A stretch of DNA of 37,541 nt from Gnetum montanum (GCA_015680685.1 MNCI01000181.1:185966-223506); one strand, 5' to 3'. Shown: positions 9,510 to 21,303, counted from the first letter of the stretch. Made by a program: numbers and translations. Notes: a model not told the origin generated them from the sequence alone.

Positions 9510-11410
9510 GAGCCCATCTTCACCCAAGGTAGTTTAAGTACCTCAACAATACCAGGTGGTATATGCTCATCCTAATGAGTATGTACCAGACTTTACCTTC
9601 ATCTTGCATCAAGATGAACTAATGTGGTGGCATAATATGGAAGGCAACATTATGTTGCCACCAGACTAATCTATTCTAGCCATGCTCTAGCTAATGCTAG
9701 CACAACACAGGCTTCAACATCTCCATGGAGAATATGAAATGTGAGAGCCTAACTCAAGGGATTATCATCCCACTAAAGCACAAAGATTAAGGGATCGATA
9801 GCTGGAGCACCAACATGAGCTTATGGAGGGCAAGGGGTCAAACCTCTTTCCACCTCCACTTGGCCCAATTGATGAAGGTGACCATTTCTTTAGTGATTCT
9901 CCTCTCTTTGACTTTGTTCAAGGATCCCTCAACCAGAATGTACAATCTATAATTCATAATCTAGGTTCTAGTCAAAATAGATCTAATGACAAAAATGGAT
10001 CTAGAGAAGCAAGTCAAGAAAAGGGGGACAAAGGAGATCATGATTATGATCATGGTTACAAGCATCAAAGGAAGGATAATAGGCATCAGCATAAAGCAAG
10101 TTCCCTTTCTTCTTCCCCTTCATCATCATTGTCTTCTTATTCATCTAGTTTAGATCATGGTTGTAGATGAAATAACGATGATGGAGGTGACCGATGGGAC
10201 CAAAACAATAGAAGGGACCATTGGGATAGTCATGATCGAAGNTATGATGGAGGTGACCGATGGGACCAAAACAATAGAAGGGACCATTGGGATAGTCATG
10301 ATCGAAGATGTGGACAATCCAGAGAGGCCCATCATCAAGAAAGAAGGGCTAGTAGGGAACATCATAGGCACCATCATCATGGCCTTGTTGAAACTCTACT
10401 TGCTACTCAGGGCATGTTAAATATTGTAGAGGTTGAGGATTCCAACCAGGCATGTGAAGGACAGTGGAATAAAGAGGCTAGATATGAACAACATTCCTTG
10501 GTTCAAGGGAGGATATGATGCCGATCTACAAAATCATCTTTAGGCCTTCTAGGATGCATGTGCCTTGCAAAATATTGAAAATGACTAGCAAAAACTGAAA
10601 TTATTTTCAAAGATACTTATAATGAAAACAAAAATTTGGTATCGATCCTTAGAACTAGAATCAATCAGGTGGTGGAGTATGATGTTGGAACTATTCAATG
10701 ACAAATATCAAATGTACTCTTGAGTATCCAATCTAAGAAAAAAAATTCAAAGGTGGAAACAAGGAAATCATGAGCCCTTGGATGTTGCTATTGGCTGATA
10801 CTACTCTCTATTGTGTAGGTGTCCCAGCCATGAATATTCTCAGCTTGATCAACTTCGCCATATCGTAGATGGGTTGTAGTCTGAAACTAGGAAAACCCTT
10901 GGCAACTATATCCAAGGGAGATTGATAGAGTTAAGTGCCCATCAGATCCAAAAACTAATTGAGCAAGTATCCAAGGAGGAGGAAGAACTAAGAAAACATG
11001 AAAGTGCTGAAGAATACAAAAAAGACCCTTCTATCTGGAAAAAGGGGGCTAGATTTTGTGATAGTGAGGACGAATTCATCAAAGATGAGTTGGTAAATCA
11101 GAAAACCTTACCATTCCAAAAATTGCAATAAGAAACCATAGCTAAGGTTGATCAATTATGGGACTCCATGGACAATAAGTTTCAAGCTATCTTAAAAATT
11201 GCTAAAGAGTCTAAGGAGAAAAGTAGTGAGTGAGAGCATCGGAGATGTAAGGAGGCTAAACGCACCATATCTAAGGGTAAAGGTAAAATGGCTACAATAG
11301 CGATGGCTGCATATAGTAATTTAGATGATGATGGTGAATGTAATGTTTGCTAGTATGAACATCCTAAGGGATTTTGTCAAGTTATATCATACTTGCAGGA
11401 ATCTAGGGTG
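9510..11410 (+). pseudogene. Gag remnant of the complete gypsy element
   Basis: Starting near 9510, the translation runs through YVPDFTFILHQDELMWWHN, a Ser-rich stretch, and an Asp/Arg/His/Trp-rich stretch with a 22-residue exact repeat. It then shifts into the gag core (IWYRSLELESIRWWSMMLEL, FNDKYQMYS), a Glu/Lys-rich helix (10922-11131) and a knuckle-like motif CNVC-YEHPKGFC near 11337 (C-x2-C-x3-H-x4-C, one residue shorter than the usual CCHC). A Pro/Gln/Tyr-rich linker follows. Gag packages element RNA in the cytoplasm. Stops and at least one frameshift make it non-coding now. The minus-strand gag at 4770-6674 has the same architecture. Confidence 0.8.
10178..10307 (+). repeat. Exact 64-bp tandem duplication around an N in gag
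   Basis: Bases 10178-10241 and 10244-10307 are identical, separated by N (10242) and T (10243). The period of 66 bp equals 22 codons, so the gag frame is kept. Exact identity in an otherwise decayed element, together with the ambiguous base at the junction, makes an assembly artefact as likely as a real repeat. Confidence 0.95.
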
Positions 11411-11815
11411 TATGCCTTGCATCCACGATTTGCACAAAGGCAAACGCCCAAAATATTGCCTTATCCACAAGGAAATCCTTGACAATTCCACTAACCACAG
11501 TAATACTATCCAAGTGCAACTCCTTTGCAATCCTATGAATTATACTAGCAGTGGCAGCAACCTCAATCATGGGCATTGCCACCTCCAAGATAGCAATACC
11601 CTTACCAGTAACCAGATCCCTATGGTTATTATGTTTAGCAACCTTCATCTCCAAGGGACTCCTCTAGTCATATTACTGCTTATCAATCTCACCACTACCC
11701 TCCTGAAACATACCAATCACCCTATCCAAGGAGGGATACCACCTACTACCCTCATGCATCTCTTGGTCCTACACCTACTCCTCCACCTCCTGCAAAACTA
11801 CCACCTGCTTCGTCC

Positions 11816-12460
11816 ATGCAGGGTGAATTACCTACACAACCACAGCAAAGGAACACCACAAGAGCAACTAATCTACAATCAATTAACCCATCTAGTGGGT
11901 CAAAACCACAAACAAAGAAAATATCTCTCTTCCAACCTCAAAATCCACCAAAGCCCTTGGACACATTAGTGGTTGGTAACCCTACTCCTCCACCTTCCTC
12001 TATTTCCTCTTTATTTGAGTCCCCTTCAAACCAAAATCCCTCTCAAATCCATACTGTAATGCTGACACATGCTATATCTAATTGGATTCGAGCTGGTAAC
12101 CTACCTAGAAAATTAGTTGATCTTGGGAGTTCTATAGTTTACTTGCAAATTGCTAGGAATGAACCTTGTAAGGCTCTTCTTGACTCTAGTTCTAGTGTTA
12201 ATTTGATCTCACATGAGATGTACACAATGTGAAACCTTCCTCCTTTGAAGAAGAGCAAAATCCTGCTAGAACTAGTAGACCAATCCATCACTATTTCATT
12301 GGGGCTAGTTGAGGACATCATCACCACTATTTGTGGGTGGTCATATCATGCTGATTTCCTAGTAATCAAAGTGGAGAACTGCAAGGGGGATTTTGCAATC
12401 ATTATGGAAAGGGCATGGTTAAGTACTGTGGATGCCAATATGGGCATTAGAGATCTTTCC
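11816..12460 (+). pseudogene. Retropepsin-like protease remnant
   Basis: After the Pro-rich linker the translation gives KALLDSSSSVNLISHEMYTM, which corresponds to the active-site region of Athila-type proteases (family form LLDLGASVNLIP). The D-T/S-G triad is degraded to D-S-S. A stop follows MYTM. The next frame (12245-12553) continues with ELVDQSITISLGLVEDI, ADFLVIKVEN and AIIMERAWLSTVDAN, the counterpart of the flap and the LGRPFL block. The enzyme would have cut the Gag-Pol polyprotein. It is inactive as read because of the stops and the altered catalytic motif. Confidence 0.75.
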
Positions 12461-12989
12461 TTGGAGACATCAAAAGAAAATGAATTTGGAAAGATTGAGA
12501 AAAAGAGAGTTCCATGTACTACATACAGCGATTCAAAGTGCCATTGTGTGTAGAAGTTATGGTCAGTAAAGCAAATATCTATCTCTGCATGTAAGCAATG
12601 TGCACCAGAAGCTGATATCCAGAGATGTCTATATGCAACAACCACAAAACAAGAAGGCACCTAGTGACTAACAACTGATACTAGTAGTAGTCCATTATGT
12701 ATGAAATCGACTGAGGACCTAATGTACAAGTACATTGCAAGTATGAATGAACTTGAGCAAGTTCATCACCAGCTCTCTGAAGGAGCAAATGATGATGTCA
12801 ATTGGGGTGAGCTAGAAATTCTTGAAAATTTTAAACAAGAGCCTATTGAATTGAAGATGCTACCAGTTGGAATGGAATATGTATTTTTGAAAAATGGGAA
12901 GTTGGTTATTATTAATGCCAAGCTTGCTACAGAATAGAAGAGAAAATTGATAGAAGTTGTGGAAAAATGGTCAACAGCCTTTGCCTAGT

Positions 12990-13870
12990 CATATTCCAAA
13001 CTCACTAGGATAGATCCAAGAATATGCTAACACCGAATATACACTGACCCCATCGTCAAGCTAAAATGACAGCCACAGCGACGTTTGAATCCCAAGTTAA
13101 AATAGATTTCCAAAGAGGAGATTGAACAACACCTCAAAGTGAGGTTCATCTACCCTATCATAGATAGTGACTAGGTTAGTTCACTCGTGATCATACCAAA
13201 TAAAGAAGGAAAATGACAGTTGTGCATTGATTTCTGACTACTCAACATGGCAACTTTTAAGGATCATTTCTCGTTGCCTTTCATCAACCAAGTGTTGGAC
13301 ACCATTTCAAGGCATAGCTATCACAACTTTCTTAATGGTTATAGTGGCTATAATCAAATTTGAATTGCACTAGAGGATCAAGAAAAGACAACTTTCACAA
13401 GTTCTCGGAGGACTTTTGCTTACCGACAGATGCCATTTGGTCTATGTAATGCCCTAGCCACATTTCAACAATTAGTTCTCAACATTTTCCAACAACATAT
13501 TGGTAGCGAGGTAGAAGTTTTTATGGATGATTTTTCTACCTATAGATCTATGTTCAAGCAAGCCCTAGACCATCTTGAGCAGGTATTGAAGAGATGTGTT
13601 GAAACAAACCTCTAGCTCAATTGGAAAAAGAGCCATCTTATGGTCTAGGAAGGCACAATCTTGGGGCATTGCATCTCAAAAGTAGGAATCAGGTGGACCC
13701 TAAAAAAATAAGGATCATCCAAGGAATAACCCGTCAACCTAAAACAATCAAAGAAGTTTCATCATTCCTTGGTTATACTAGCTACTACCGGCGATTCATC
13801 GAGAATTTTTCCAAAATTGCCAAGCCATTGGTAAAATTGACAAAGGAGGATGCATCATTCATCTAGACCC
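12990..13870 (+). pseudogene. Reverse transcriptase remnant
   Basis: RT blocks appear in order: a RIDPRIC-like entry, FIYPIIDSD, LCIDF-LLN, DHFSLPFINQVLDTISRHSY, LNGYSGYNQI, TTFTSSRRTFAYRQMPFGLC and the catalytic FMDDF at 13520-13534. [13 protein letters not shown] and NWKKSHLMV follow. [20 protein letters not shown] (13768-13827) is the connection to RNase H. The order and wording match Ty3/gypsy RT, particularly the Athila group. At least six in-frame stops (TAG/TAA/TGA) and one frameshift near 13640 disable it. Confidence 0.9.
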
Positions 13871-14330
13871 CTGCATGTGAATCAGCATTTCAATAATTAA
13901 AGCAAAAGCTTGTTGAAACTCCCATTCTTCAAGCACCAAATTGGTCCAGATCATTTCATGTGATGATTGATGCATCGAATTACACTTTGGGCATAGTGCT
14001 TACATAGATGGATGATCAAAAACGTCCATATTACATTCACTATGCAAGTCGGAGCATCGCAAGTGCACAAATGAACTACACCACCACAGAAAAGGAGTTG
14101 ATGGTAGTGGTGTTCACTTTAGAAAAATTTAGGCACTATGTGCTTGGCTATAAAGTATTTATGCACATAGATCATAGCACCATCAGATTTTTAATGAACA
14201 AGCCAATGATGAGCCCCCATGTCATATGATGGCTTATGATTTTGTAGGAATTCGATCTCACAATGGTAGATTGTAAAGGTGTGAAGAATGTGGCCGTAGA
14301 TCACTTATCATGACTAAGATGGGATGACAA
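13870..14330 (+). pseudogene. RNase H remnant
   Basis: The translation shows MIDASNYTLGIVLT (first acidic residue), YYIHYASRSIASAQMNYTTT then EKELMVVVFTLEKFRHYVLG (catalytic Glu in the TEKEL motif), and VFMHIDHSTIRFLMNK (the TDH block with its Asp). It ends with a KNVAVDHLS motif, the family's N-x-VADALSR-like end. Stops occur at 14008 upstream and 14230. This domain would remove RNA from the RNA-DNA hybrid during reverse transcription. Confidence 0.85.
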
Positions 14331-14517
14331 GGAGAAAGAGAGCCCTTTATCTTATCAATTTCCTGATGAATCTCTCCTTGCAAGTGCTATTAATGCACAA
14401 ATGCTTGATGAACCAAAATGGTACGACACCATCCTCACTTATCTTCTCAAGCAAGAACTACCACAAGGGCTAGACACTAGGAAGAAACAATAGTTTCTTC
14501 ACTAGGTTAAGTGTTTC

Positions 14518-15690
14518 ATGGAAATCAATGAAAACCTTTACAAGGTTTGTTTCGATGGCCTAGTACGTTGGTGTGTCCCTGATACCAATCAACTGTGCAT
14601 TCTTCGAAATGTTCACAAAGGTCCTTGTGGGGACCATTATGCTAGGAGATTCACAACCATAAAAATCCTCATGGCAGGATATTATTGGCCAAAAATCTTC
14701 AGGGATGCACACCAATATGTTCACGCTTGTGATCATTGCCAAAGGGATGATGGAATAACAACTTGAATGGAGGGATCAAAACAATGGATACAACCTCTCG
14801 AGCCATTCGACATTTGGGGCATTGATTTTATGGGTCCCATCACACCTTTATCAAATGGAAAGGCATATATAATACTCACAGTTAACTATTGTACCAAGTG
14901 GGCAAAAGTAGCAACTATCACCAACTATACATCCACCACTGCTACTCAATTTGTATAACAAAACATCATAAATAGGTTTGGTGCACCTTGTGCTTTAATT
15001 TCTAATAATGGAACTCATTTTATAGGTGCCACTTTTTGAAAGCTAAGGCAACACTTGGGGGTTGAATAGAAATTCACAATGCCATATCAGCCCCAAGCCA
15101 ATGGTCAAGCTGAAGTTACTAATTGGGAGATTACAAAAATCTTAACACGAACCATTAGCAAATACTAAAGGGACTAGAGCACTAAATTAAATGATGCCCT
15201 TTGGGCCTATTACTCCACATGGAAACTCCCCATAGGTTATTCTCACTATGAGCTTATGTATAGAAAACTACCAACATTGCCCATCCAATCTGAGCTCTGT
15301 ACACTCTCTACAGCCTGTGACCTTGACCTAGATCTAAGTCTAGCACAAAAAGAATGATTAATGAGTCTCAACCTGCTAGATGAAAATTGGTTAATGGCCT
15401 TATCATCCAACAAGATGCATAAGGCATTCAACAAGAATTGTCATAACCTCAAAATAAAAAAATTCAAGTTTCAACTAGGAAACAAGGTTCTCTATTGGAA
15501 TCCTACACATGTACCCCAACGAACCAAATTTCAAACATTGTGGGAAGGACCTTACATCATTGATAATACTTTTCCATCTAGGGCCATGATCATCTACAAA
15601 CCTGATAGCCCAAACAAAAAATAACTAGTCAAAATTCAACAAATAAAACCTTTCCATGAGCTCAAGCCAACCAACTCAACAAACACCTTG
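14518..15690 (+). pseudogene. Integrase remnant, second catalytic Asp replaced
   Basis: The N-terminal HHCC zinc finger is recognisable (NVHKGPCGDHYARR ... HACDHCQRD, 14611-14745). The core shows GIDFMGP (first Asp, 14824-14826), ALISNNGTHF (second position, AAT at 15004-15006, Asn instead of the family's Asp) and NGQAEVTN (Glu at 15112-15114). The C-terminal part has KFQLGNKVLYWNP and WEGPYIIDN, a GPY/F-type module, and no chromodomain after it. Several stops interrupt the frame. Integrase would insert the element cDNA into chromosomes. The GAT-to-AAT change alone would be expected to abolish catalysis. Confidence 0.9.
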
Positions 15691-16442
15691 CTAGATGGAC
15701 AACCACACTCAATCTTTCGAATATCTCCCTTTCAACTTAGTTGTGTGGGAGATGGCCATTCATACTAACACCTTAGGCGGCTCCTTAGTTTTTGACCTTT
15801 TTGTTTTACACATTTTTGGTTTTACAACTTTTTGTTTTCATCTTCTTTGTTTTACATTTTTCTTGTTTTACATATTTATATTTTTAAAGGTTATTGGCCT
15901 TTTCTTAGTTTTTTTTTTACACCAATGTTAATATATTCAATATCTATTGTCTACTCTTTTACTTTCTTTTATGGTTATGTTTTCTTACGTTTGATGTGTT
16001 TTCCTACTTTTTCTACTAATAAGGTGACAAGTACAATGGTAATGCACTACTTGATGATGGTATGCTTTATTTGTAATTTGATTGTTGATGTCTATTTTTT
16101 GACTTTAAATGTAATTACTAATGACTAGGACATGGTTTCTTTTCATGTAACAGGAAGTGAGTCCACATCATCCACCCATCCACATACTCTATGGTTTTCC
16201 TTGTTTTGCAAACATGCAATCTCTTCTTCATTAATACAACTTTAATAAATTGGTGACTTGTGTAGTTTTCGGATTTGAGAAGGAATCAAAAGTTTGGACA
16301 GGGTGTACCTTCAAAGGGATGCGGTATTCTTTGTGCTTTTCTATTTTCCTGTGTGCAGGGGTGTTCTCGTAAGCTTCTCACCATTCCACGTCATTTCATA
16401 ATAGGAAGTCAAATAACTCCTTGCATGGTATGGTCCTCATCA

Positions 16443-16492
<50 letters not shown>

Positions 16493-17790
16493 AAAGAGAG
16501 AGATGAGGATTCAAAGACAAAATAAATGTAGAAAAATGCATGGTCTTTTCATGGTATGGTTCCCATTCAAAAAAAAACATGGGAATTCAAAGCACATCCC
16601 TTAGACCAAATAAAAGGGCTACAAACACTAGTTATGAGACTTGTCTTATCTCCTCTAACTAAGGCCCTTTCTTGCTTCCTACCTTCACTCCAATTTGGAA
16701 TGGTGGTTGTTTTGTGGGAGAATTCTTGTGTCTTAGGGAATGGACTTGCCTTAGAATGTCAATGCGAAGTCATTGAAAGTGGTTGGTTTTGATCTAGACT
16801 AAGGAAGGATCCTACCAAGTTAATTAATCACAAACTCCACAAGGGACTATATGTGACCATAATTAGGAACTCCATTCCACTCTCTCTGTCATCCATCTAT
16901 GCTCTTCATGCCTCACCTCGCTACCAATTTCATGTTTTGATTTAATGTTCTGGTTTGATGTGTTGGGTTTCTTAGTTAGTTACTTTTGGGTTTTTTGTAC
17001 TTAACTTTCCGTACCCATTAATCATCCATGGTGCCCATGGACTCCTTGGTTTGAAGTTATGTAAGGGCATAAAAGGCCTGTGCCTACTTTGGGGAGGACC
17101 CACTTGCATATCTTTTGGTTTGGTTAAGTTAAGTTCTTTAACCTTAGACATTATTACAATCAAATTCTTTTATTTACCCCATCCATGTCATCCAATTTTA
17201 TACACCTTCACAACTGTTTGTAATGAACTCCTTTTTATTATTGTGAATACCCTCTTTCCAGTACTCCTTGTGTTAAGCTTTTTCTAAATTATATGGATTG
17301 TTTCTCTGATTTAACCCATTCATTAATCTTTCCACTAACAACATTAAGCAACCAATCTATCATAATCACAACCTAGCTAGATAAAATCACCAATGAGACA
17401 AGGTACTCAGCCATTATCTATTGCACTATATATACTAATCCTTGGTTTTGTTGTGATTGTAGTGGGAAGTGTGGACAGGAAGCAAGACTATCATCACCAA
17501 GGAGGATACAACCATATCACTCATGGGAGATTGTTCATGACCACTAGATCTCTTCTATCTCTCCCTCATTCTTCTGTTACCAAGAGGGGTTGGATGTTCT
17601 TTGATCTATTATTATTCTTTCCTATTGTCATGAACACCCAATGTTATACACCATTTTCATATTATATGCTCAGGCACTTTTGTATTTGTCTATTTTCTCT
17701 GTGTCACTCTGCATGTTAGTCAAATAAGTCCATGCCCCCTATTATATTTTGTAAAGGACTTGTTCCTCTTCTTTTGTACTCGAGGATGAG
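15691..17790 (+). other. Spacer between integrase and 3' LTR
   Basis: About 2.1 kb of T-rich sequence follows integrase, where Athila elements may carry an env-like frame. From about 15780 to 17110 it aligns by eye with the complement of 36270-37541 in the right-hand element. Shared phrases include CATCCACCCATCCACA and CATGGTTTCTTTT. The two then diverge: here only about 0.7 kb remains before the polypurine tract, whereas the other element has a long coiled-coil frame. Short hydrophobic frames at 15695-15931 and 17393-17719 are described separately as weak candidates. No env homology can be claimed. Confidence 0.6.
16446..16488. repeat. (AG)n microsatellite
   Basis: About 21 perfect AG dinucleotides. 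The spacer of the right-hand element has an (ATT)n-type run at the corresponding place (36873-36894), so this position seems prone to slippage. Confidence 0.95.
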
Positions 17791-17800
17791 TTTTCATTCA

Positions 17801-17812
17801 ATTGTGGAGGTA
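17801..17812 (+). promoter_or_regulatory. Polypurine tract of the complete gypsy element
   Basis: ATTGTGGAGGTA directly precedes the 3' LTR start TGATAAATTG. The right-hand minus-strand element has TTGTGGGGATA before TGATGAAGCG at the same place, with a shared upstream GATGAGTTTTCA-like phrase. This is the expected site for plus-strand priming. Confidence 0.65.
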
Positions 17813-18691
17813 TGATAAATTGTGTTTTTCATCACTCCGATATTAGGGTGGCCATAATATTGAGTACATGATATCAAGTACGTGATATCATGGCCCAAGA
17901 TGCAATATCGTACATTCGATATCATAAGGTTACTCTGGGGTCTATAAATACAACACCGAAGCACATAATTGGAAGTAAGTTTTTAGCAGTCAAGTAGCAA
18001 AACTCTTGCATTTTGTCCATTTGAAAGTTAGAATATTTTCCAAGTGCCCATAGCAAGAGGTCTAAGTGTGAATGGATCTTTATTCAAGCATTGATGTATC
18101 TAAGCACACCATTGTGTTGGCAATAAAGACAAGCTCTTTGATCCATTCCTTGTATCACTTGAGATTTTCTTTATTATGCATTTATATTTCATGCAATTTA
18201 CATTAATTTTATTTATGCAATAATTAGTTTCTATTAATCAAGAAACTTATTAAGATACACAAGCATGACCCCTTCAAGCATACGTGTGACACTTGGTAGC
18301 TTAGAAACAATTAGCATTTGATAGCCCAATAGTGTTCGCATGAAGTTCAAAATGTGTTCAAGAAGTGGGAATGGTTACTTGTGTTGGGCTAGATCATACT
18401 TTATTTTCCTTAGCAATTAATCTCTTTTACTTTTAATCACTCTTACTTTTATTCTTGTTCTAGGTGAGTAATTCCATAAAAACACAAAATAATAAAAATC
18501 TTATGCCTCAGTCACACTTAACCATACAATTGCATTCCACAAGTGGGACTAGGAAGACAATGAACAAATAACACACATACACTACTTAACTCTAGTTTAC
18601 TTAGTAACTATAGTCTGTGGAATTTGACTGAATTGCACGTGAACACTTGTGATTTGTATGGTTGGGCATAGGGGTACCTTGTTGCTCATCA
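17813..18691 (+). repeat. 3' LTR of the complete gypsy element
   Basis: It begins TGATAAATTGTG and ends TGCTCATCA. TATAAATA lies at 17943-17950 and AATAAA at 18122-18127. A 14-bp tandem duplication (17863-17876 and 17877-17890, AGTACATGATATCA then AGTACGTGATATCA) is absent from the 5' LTR. Confidence 0.9.
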
Positions 18692-18696
18692 CTTGC
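18692..18696. repeat. Right target-site duplication of the complete gypsy element
   Basis: CTTGC matches CTTAC at 8466-8470 with one transition. Confidence 0.6.
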
Positions 18697-19292
18697 TTAG
18701 TAGGATCAATATTTATCTTTCATGCAATGACTGTTTAAAAAGAACAAAATTGCATTTGTTAGTAATTGAAGGTAGTTAATCATCATCTTGATACTTCTAT
18801 CCTATTTATGATAGGATGACCTTTAAGGTACATGAGGTGTTAAAAACTTCTTCTTAAATTTTTGACTTATGTTGTTTTGACTCTAATCTTCTAGATGTGA
18901 TAATTCTAGAATGTTTGAAATTTTGGACTATGAGAAAATAAGTTATAAAAATCTTGATAATGCATTTAATATGATGGTTGCTTGATAATTTGGTTGCACT
19001 AATGACTAATAACAATGAATTGATAATTGAGAATAGAAATTAATATTAGTGATAGATGTTTAAATGAAAGAAGAAAGGAATATGAAAAATCATGAAATTG
19101 CAAAGAAAATAAAATGTCAAATTTATTACCTTCAAAACTAGTTATTTCTTTCATGTATGACCTTACAATTTATAGGAAATAACTTGGGTCATACTTGGAA
19201 AACTAGAGAAGTTATTCCCCATAGTAAAAATAAAGAAATTTATGCAAAATAAAGGTGAGTTGGGGTCAAAATAGTTTATATCTACTCATTGA
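18697..19292 (-). other. AT-rich 3' flank of the copia remnant, possible 3' LTR
   Basis: No coding similarity is visible. On the minus strand this lies downstream of RNase H, where a copia 3' LTR would be. A TATA-like CCTATAAATT occurs on the minus strand near 19168-19177, but I could not define LTR ends or a second copy. The gypsy element at 8471-18691 is inserted at its left edge. Confidence 0.3.
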
Positions 19293-19760
19293 CTAAAAAA
19301 TAAATAAAAATACTTTAACTTTATGTACATTTGTCTTCACATAGATAGAGCATTGAACACTACTTGTTAATAGTCCCTCCTTTAGTGTGTAATGTTTCCT
19401 TTCTCTTTCGTTTTTTTTTTTTTTTGTTGTCTTGATGTTTACATTACTACAAAGGTACTCATGCCTATAATGAAGAAGAAGTTTGGTAAGCAAGTCTATT
19501 AATTGTTCATTAGTATTTACATGTAATGGTTTGATTTTCTCATCCTTTACTTCTTGCTTAATAAAATAATATTTTATGTCAATGTGCTTTGATTTTTTGT
19601 GAAGAATATGTTCATCTGAGAGTTTTATGGCTGAAGTATTATCATAATATAAGTTAATGGGGGCTTCTATGTAAAAACCAAGATGATTCATGAGTTTTTT
19701 TAGCCACAAGGTGTGTTGAGTACATTATGTCATGACAATAAATTCTACTTCATAAGTTAA
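19293..19760 (-). pseudogene. Copia RNase H C-terminal region
   Basis: The minus-strand frame from 19709 reads MWLKKLMNHLGFYIEAPINL, then YYDNTSAIKLSDEHILHKKS, KHIDIKYYFIKQEV and NTNEQLIDLLTKLL. These are the standard last blocks of copia polyproteins (family forms CDNQSAI, KHIDIRYHFIR, EQLADIFTKPL). The catalytic Asp of the DN motif is present. An extra Lys/Glu-rich tail follows to 19293, probably read-through into non-coding sequence. Upstream, stops break the link to RT. Confidence 0.9.
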
Positions 19761-19984
19761 AAGACTGATGTATGTTTGTTTTTTTGAATATATATTCCAT
19801 TATTTCGATGGAATATTATTAATCTTGATGTAGATTTTTTATCATTATGGTTTCCTCCTCAATCGACATTTGAATAAGCATAAAATTTTTCATCTTCTTT
19901 GGTTTAACTAATTCCATGATCTGTTGTGCCTTCTACATATTTGAGTACATGGATGAAAGCATTGAGATAAGATTATCTAGGTTC

Positions 19985-20850
19985 TTACATAAATCTTGAT
20001 AGAAAAAAGGTGGTAAATTTCAAGTCTACTCTCATGTGACAAATAAATCTAAGTACTCTAATCATACTTCTATACAAAGTAGCATCAACTATGGCTATGT
20101 TGTCTTTGTTATTTAGATTTATGTTGTAAGGATGAAGAGTCTTGGTGCTTTTTTCTTTGTTGATTTTGTACTTTTCTAAAATGGTTGTTGCATATTTTGT
20201 TTGATGAATTTTGATTTCCTTCTTGTCTTGGTCAACTTGTATTCCAAGAACATAGTTCAGCTCTACTAGGTCTTTCATTTCAAATTTATTCCTCATGTTT
20301 ACCTTGAAGTCCTCTATAAGTTCATCATTCGTGGTTATGAAGATGAAATCATCTACATAGAGAGAGATTATTATGAAGCCGTTGTTAGCATATTTATAGT
20401 ATAGTGTTGGTTTAAACATGCAAGATTAGTATCCTTTTTTCAGAAGATAGTCATTGATTCTATGGAACCAAGCTCTTGGATCTTGTTTTAGGTCATATAG
20501 GACTTTCTATAATTTGTAGACTTTGTCTTTTGTACCTTGATGATGTATCCTTCTCATTGATAAACATACACTTCTTTATTGACATTGCTATTTAGGAAAG
20601 CTAAGTTTACATCTATCTAATGTAAATTGTTTTTGTGATGAGTGACAATTGAGAGAATGAGTTTTATGGTTTCAAATCTTGCTACTAGAGTAAAAATCTC
20701 ATCATAATCTATGTGATTCTTTTGTTTGAGCCCCCTTGTAACTAGTCTTGTTTTATGTTCAATGACTTCTTCTTTTTCATTAAATTTGGTCTTGAACAAC
20801 CATTTACAATCAATCACCTTTTTCCCTTTATTTTTCCCACTAATTCCCAT
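19985..20850 (-). pseudogene. Copia reverse transcriptase remnant
   Basis: The first part (20850-20617) gives CKWLFKTKFNEKEEVIEHKT, RLVTRGLKQKNHIDYDEIFT and LVARFETIKLILSI, the N-terminal RVT_2 blocks. The second part (20419-19985) gives LYVDDFIFITTNDELIEDFK with the catalytic YVDDF at 20345-20359, then FEMKDLVELNYVLGIQVDQD and LHPYNINLNNKD. The middle third is broken by stops and shifts. Upstream, NPQEQILDNNFKGRITRS and LEPKNVKEAL match the linker before copia RT. Confidence 0.9.
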
Positions 20851-21301
20851 ATTTTATTTTTCATGATGACTTCATATTATCAATCCATAGCTTCTTTCCA
20901 TGTTTTTCTTACAAGGCTTCCTTTACATTCTTTGGTTCAAGAAAGAGAGCTAAGTACACTATGTTGTTGATGACATTAGATCTAGTTATTCTTCCCTTAA
21001 AGTTATTATCCAAGATTTGTTCTTGAGGATGATTTCTTTGTATCCAAGATTTGAGATTGTTTTGTCCTTCTATTCTTTTATTTAAATTCTAAAAATATTT
21101 TATGCAGAATTTATTTTCCATGAAAACCACATCTCTAGATGGATGCCTAACAAAAAGACCTTAATTAAGCATGGAGTCCAAAACTTGAAAAGTTCTAGAC
21201 TCCATCTTTAGCTTGCAATCGCATAGAGAGAAGAAGCTTTACGAGTCAAAAATTTTATGTGGATTGCATGTAGCAACTAAAGAGAGTTGGCAGAACAAAA
21301 G

Positions 21302-21303
<2 letters not shown>

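Larger units (their letters stand above)
8471..18691 (+). mobile_element. Complete but coding-dead Ty3/gypsy retrotransposon (OTA/Athila-like), about 10.2 kb
   Basis: Two LTRs (8471-9335 and 17813-18691) match over their whole length, roughly nine in ten bases by eye. Inside are a tRNA-Asp primer site, gag, protease, RT, RNase H, integrase, a long AT-rich spacer and a polypurine tract. A 5-bp target duplication flanks it. Integrase follows RNase H, so it is Ty3/gypsy. RT wording and lack of a chromodomain place it in the OTA group, closest to Athila. Every coding region has stops or shifts, and the second catalytic Asp of integrase is Asn. It may once have been autonomous and is now inactive. 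Confidence 0.9.
19293..21150 (-). mobile_element. Ty1/copia retrotransposon remnant, minus strand
   Basis: Minus-strand order is the end of the integrase-RT linker (about 21150-20850), RT (20850-19985) and RNase H (about 19960-19430). This is Ty1/copia, where integrase precedes RT. The N-terminal part of the polyprotein (gag, protease and almost all integrase) is missing: coding similarity ends at about 21150, where an array of tandem 0.83-kb units begins. Many stops are present. Confidence 0.85.

Noticed and set aside
11325-11969. 214-codon ORF with many His, Leu and Asn residues
   Set aside because: It is out of frame with gag-protease. The true frame of this stretch gives the knuckle motif and the Pro/Gln/Tyr-rich linker.
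16275-16604. ORF with a long Arg-Glu repeat
   Set aside because: The Arg-Glu run is the translation of the (AG)n microsatellite; the rest has no domain.
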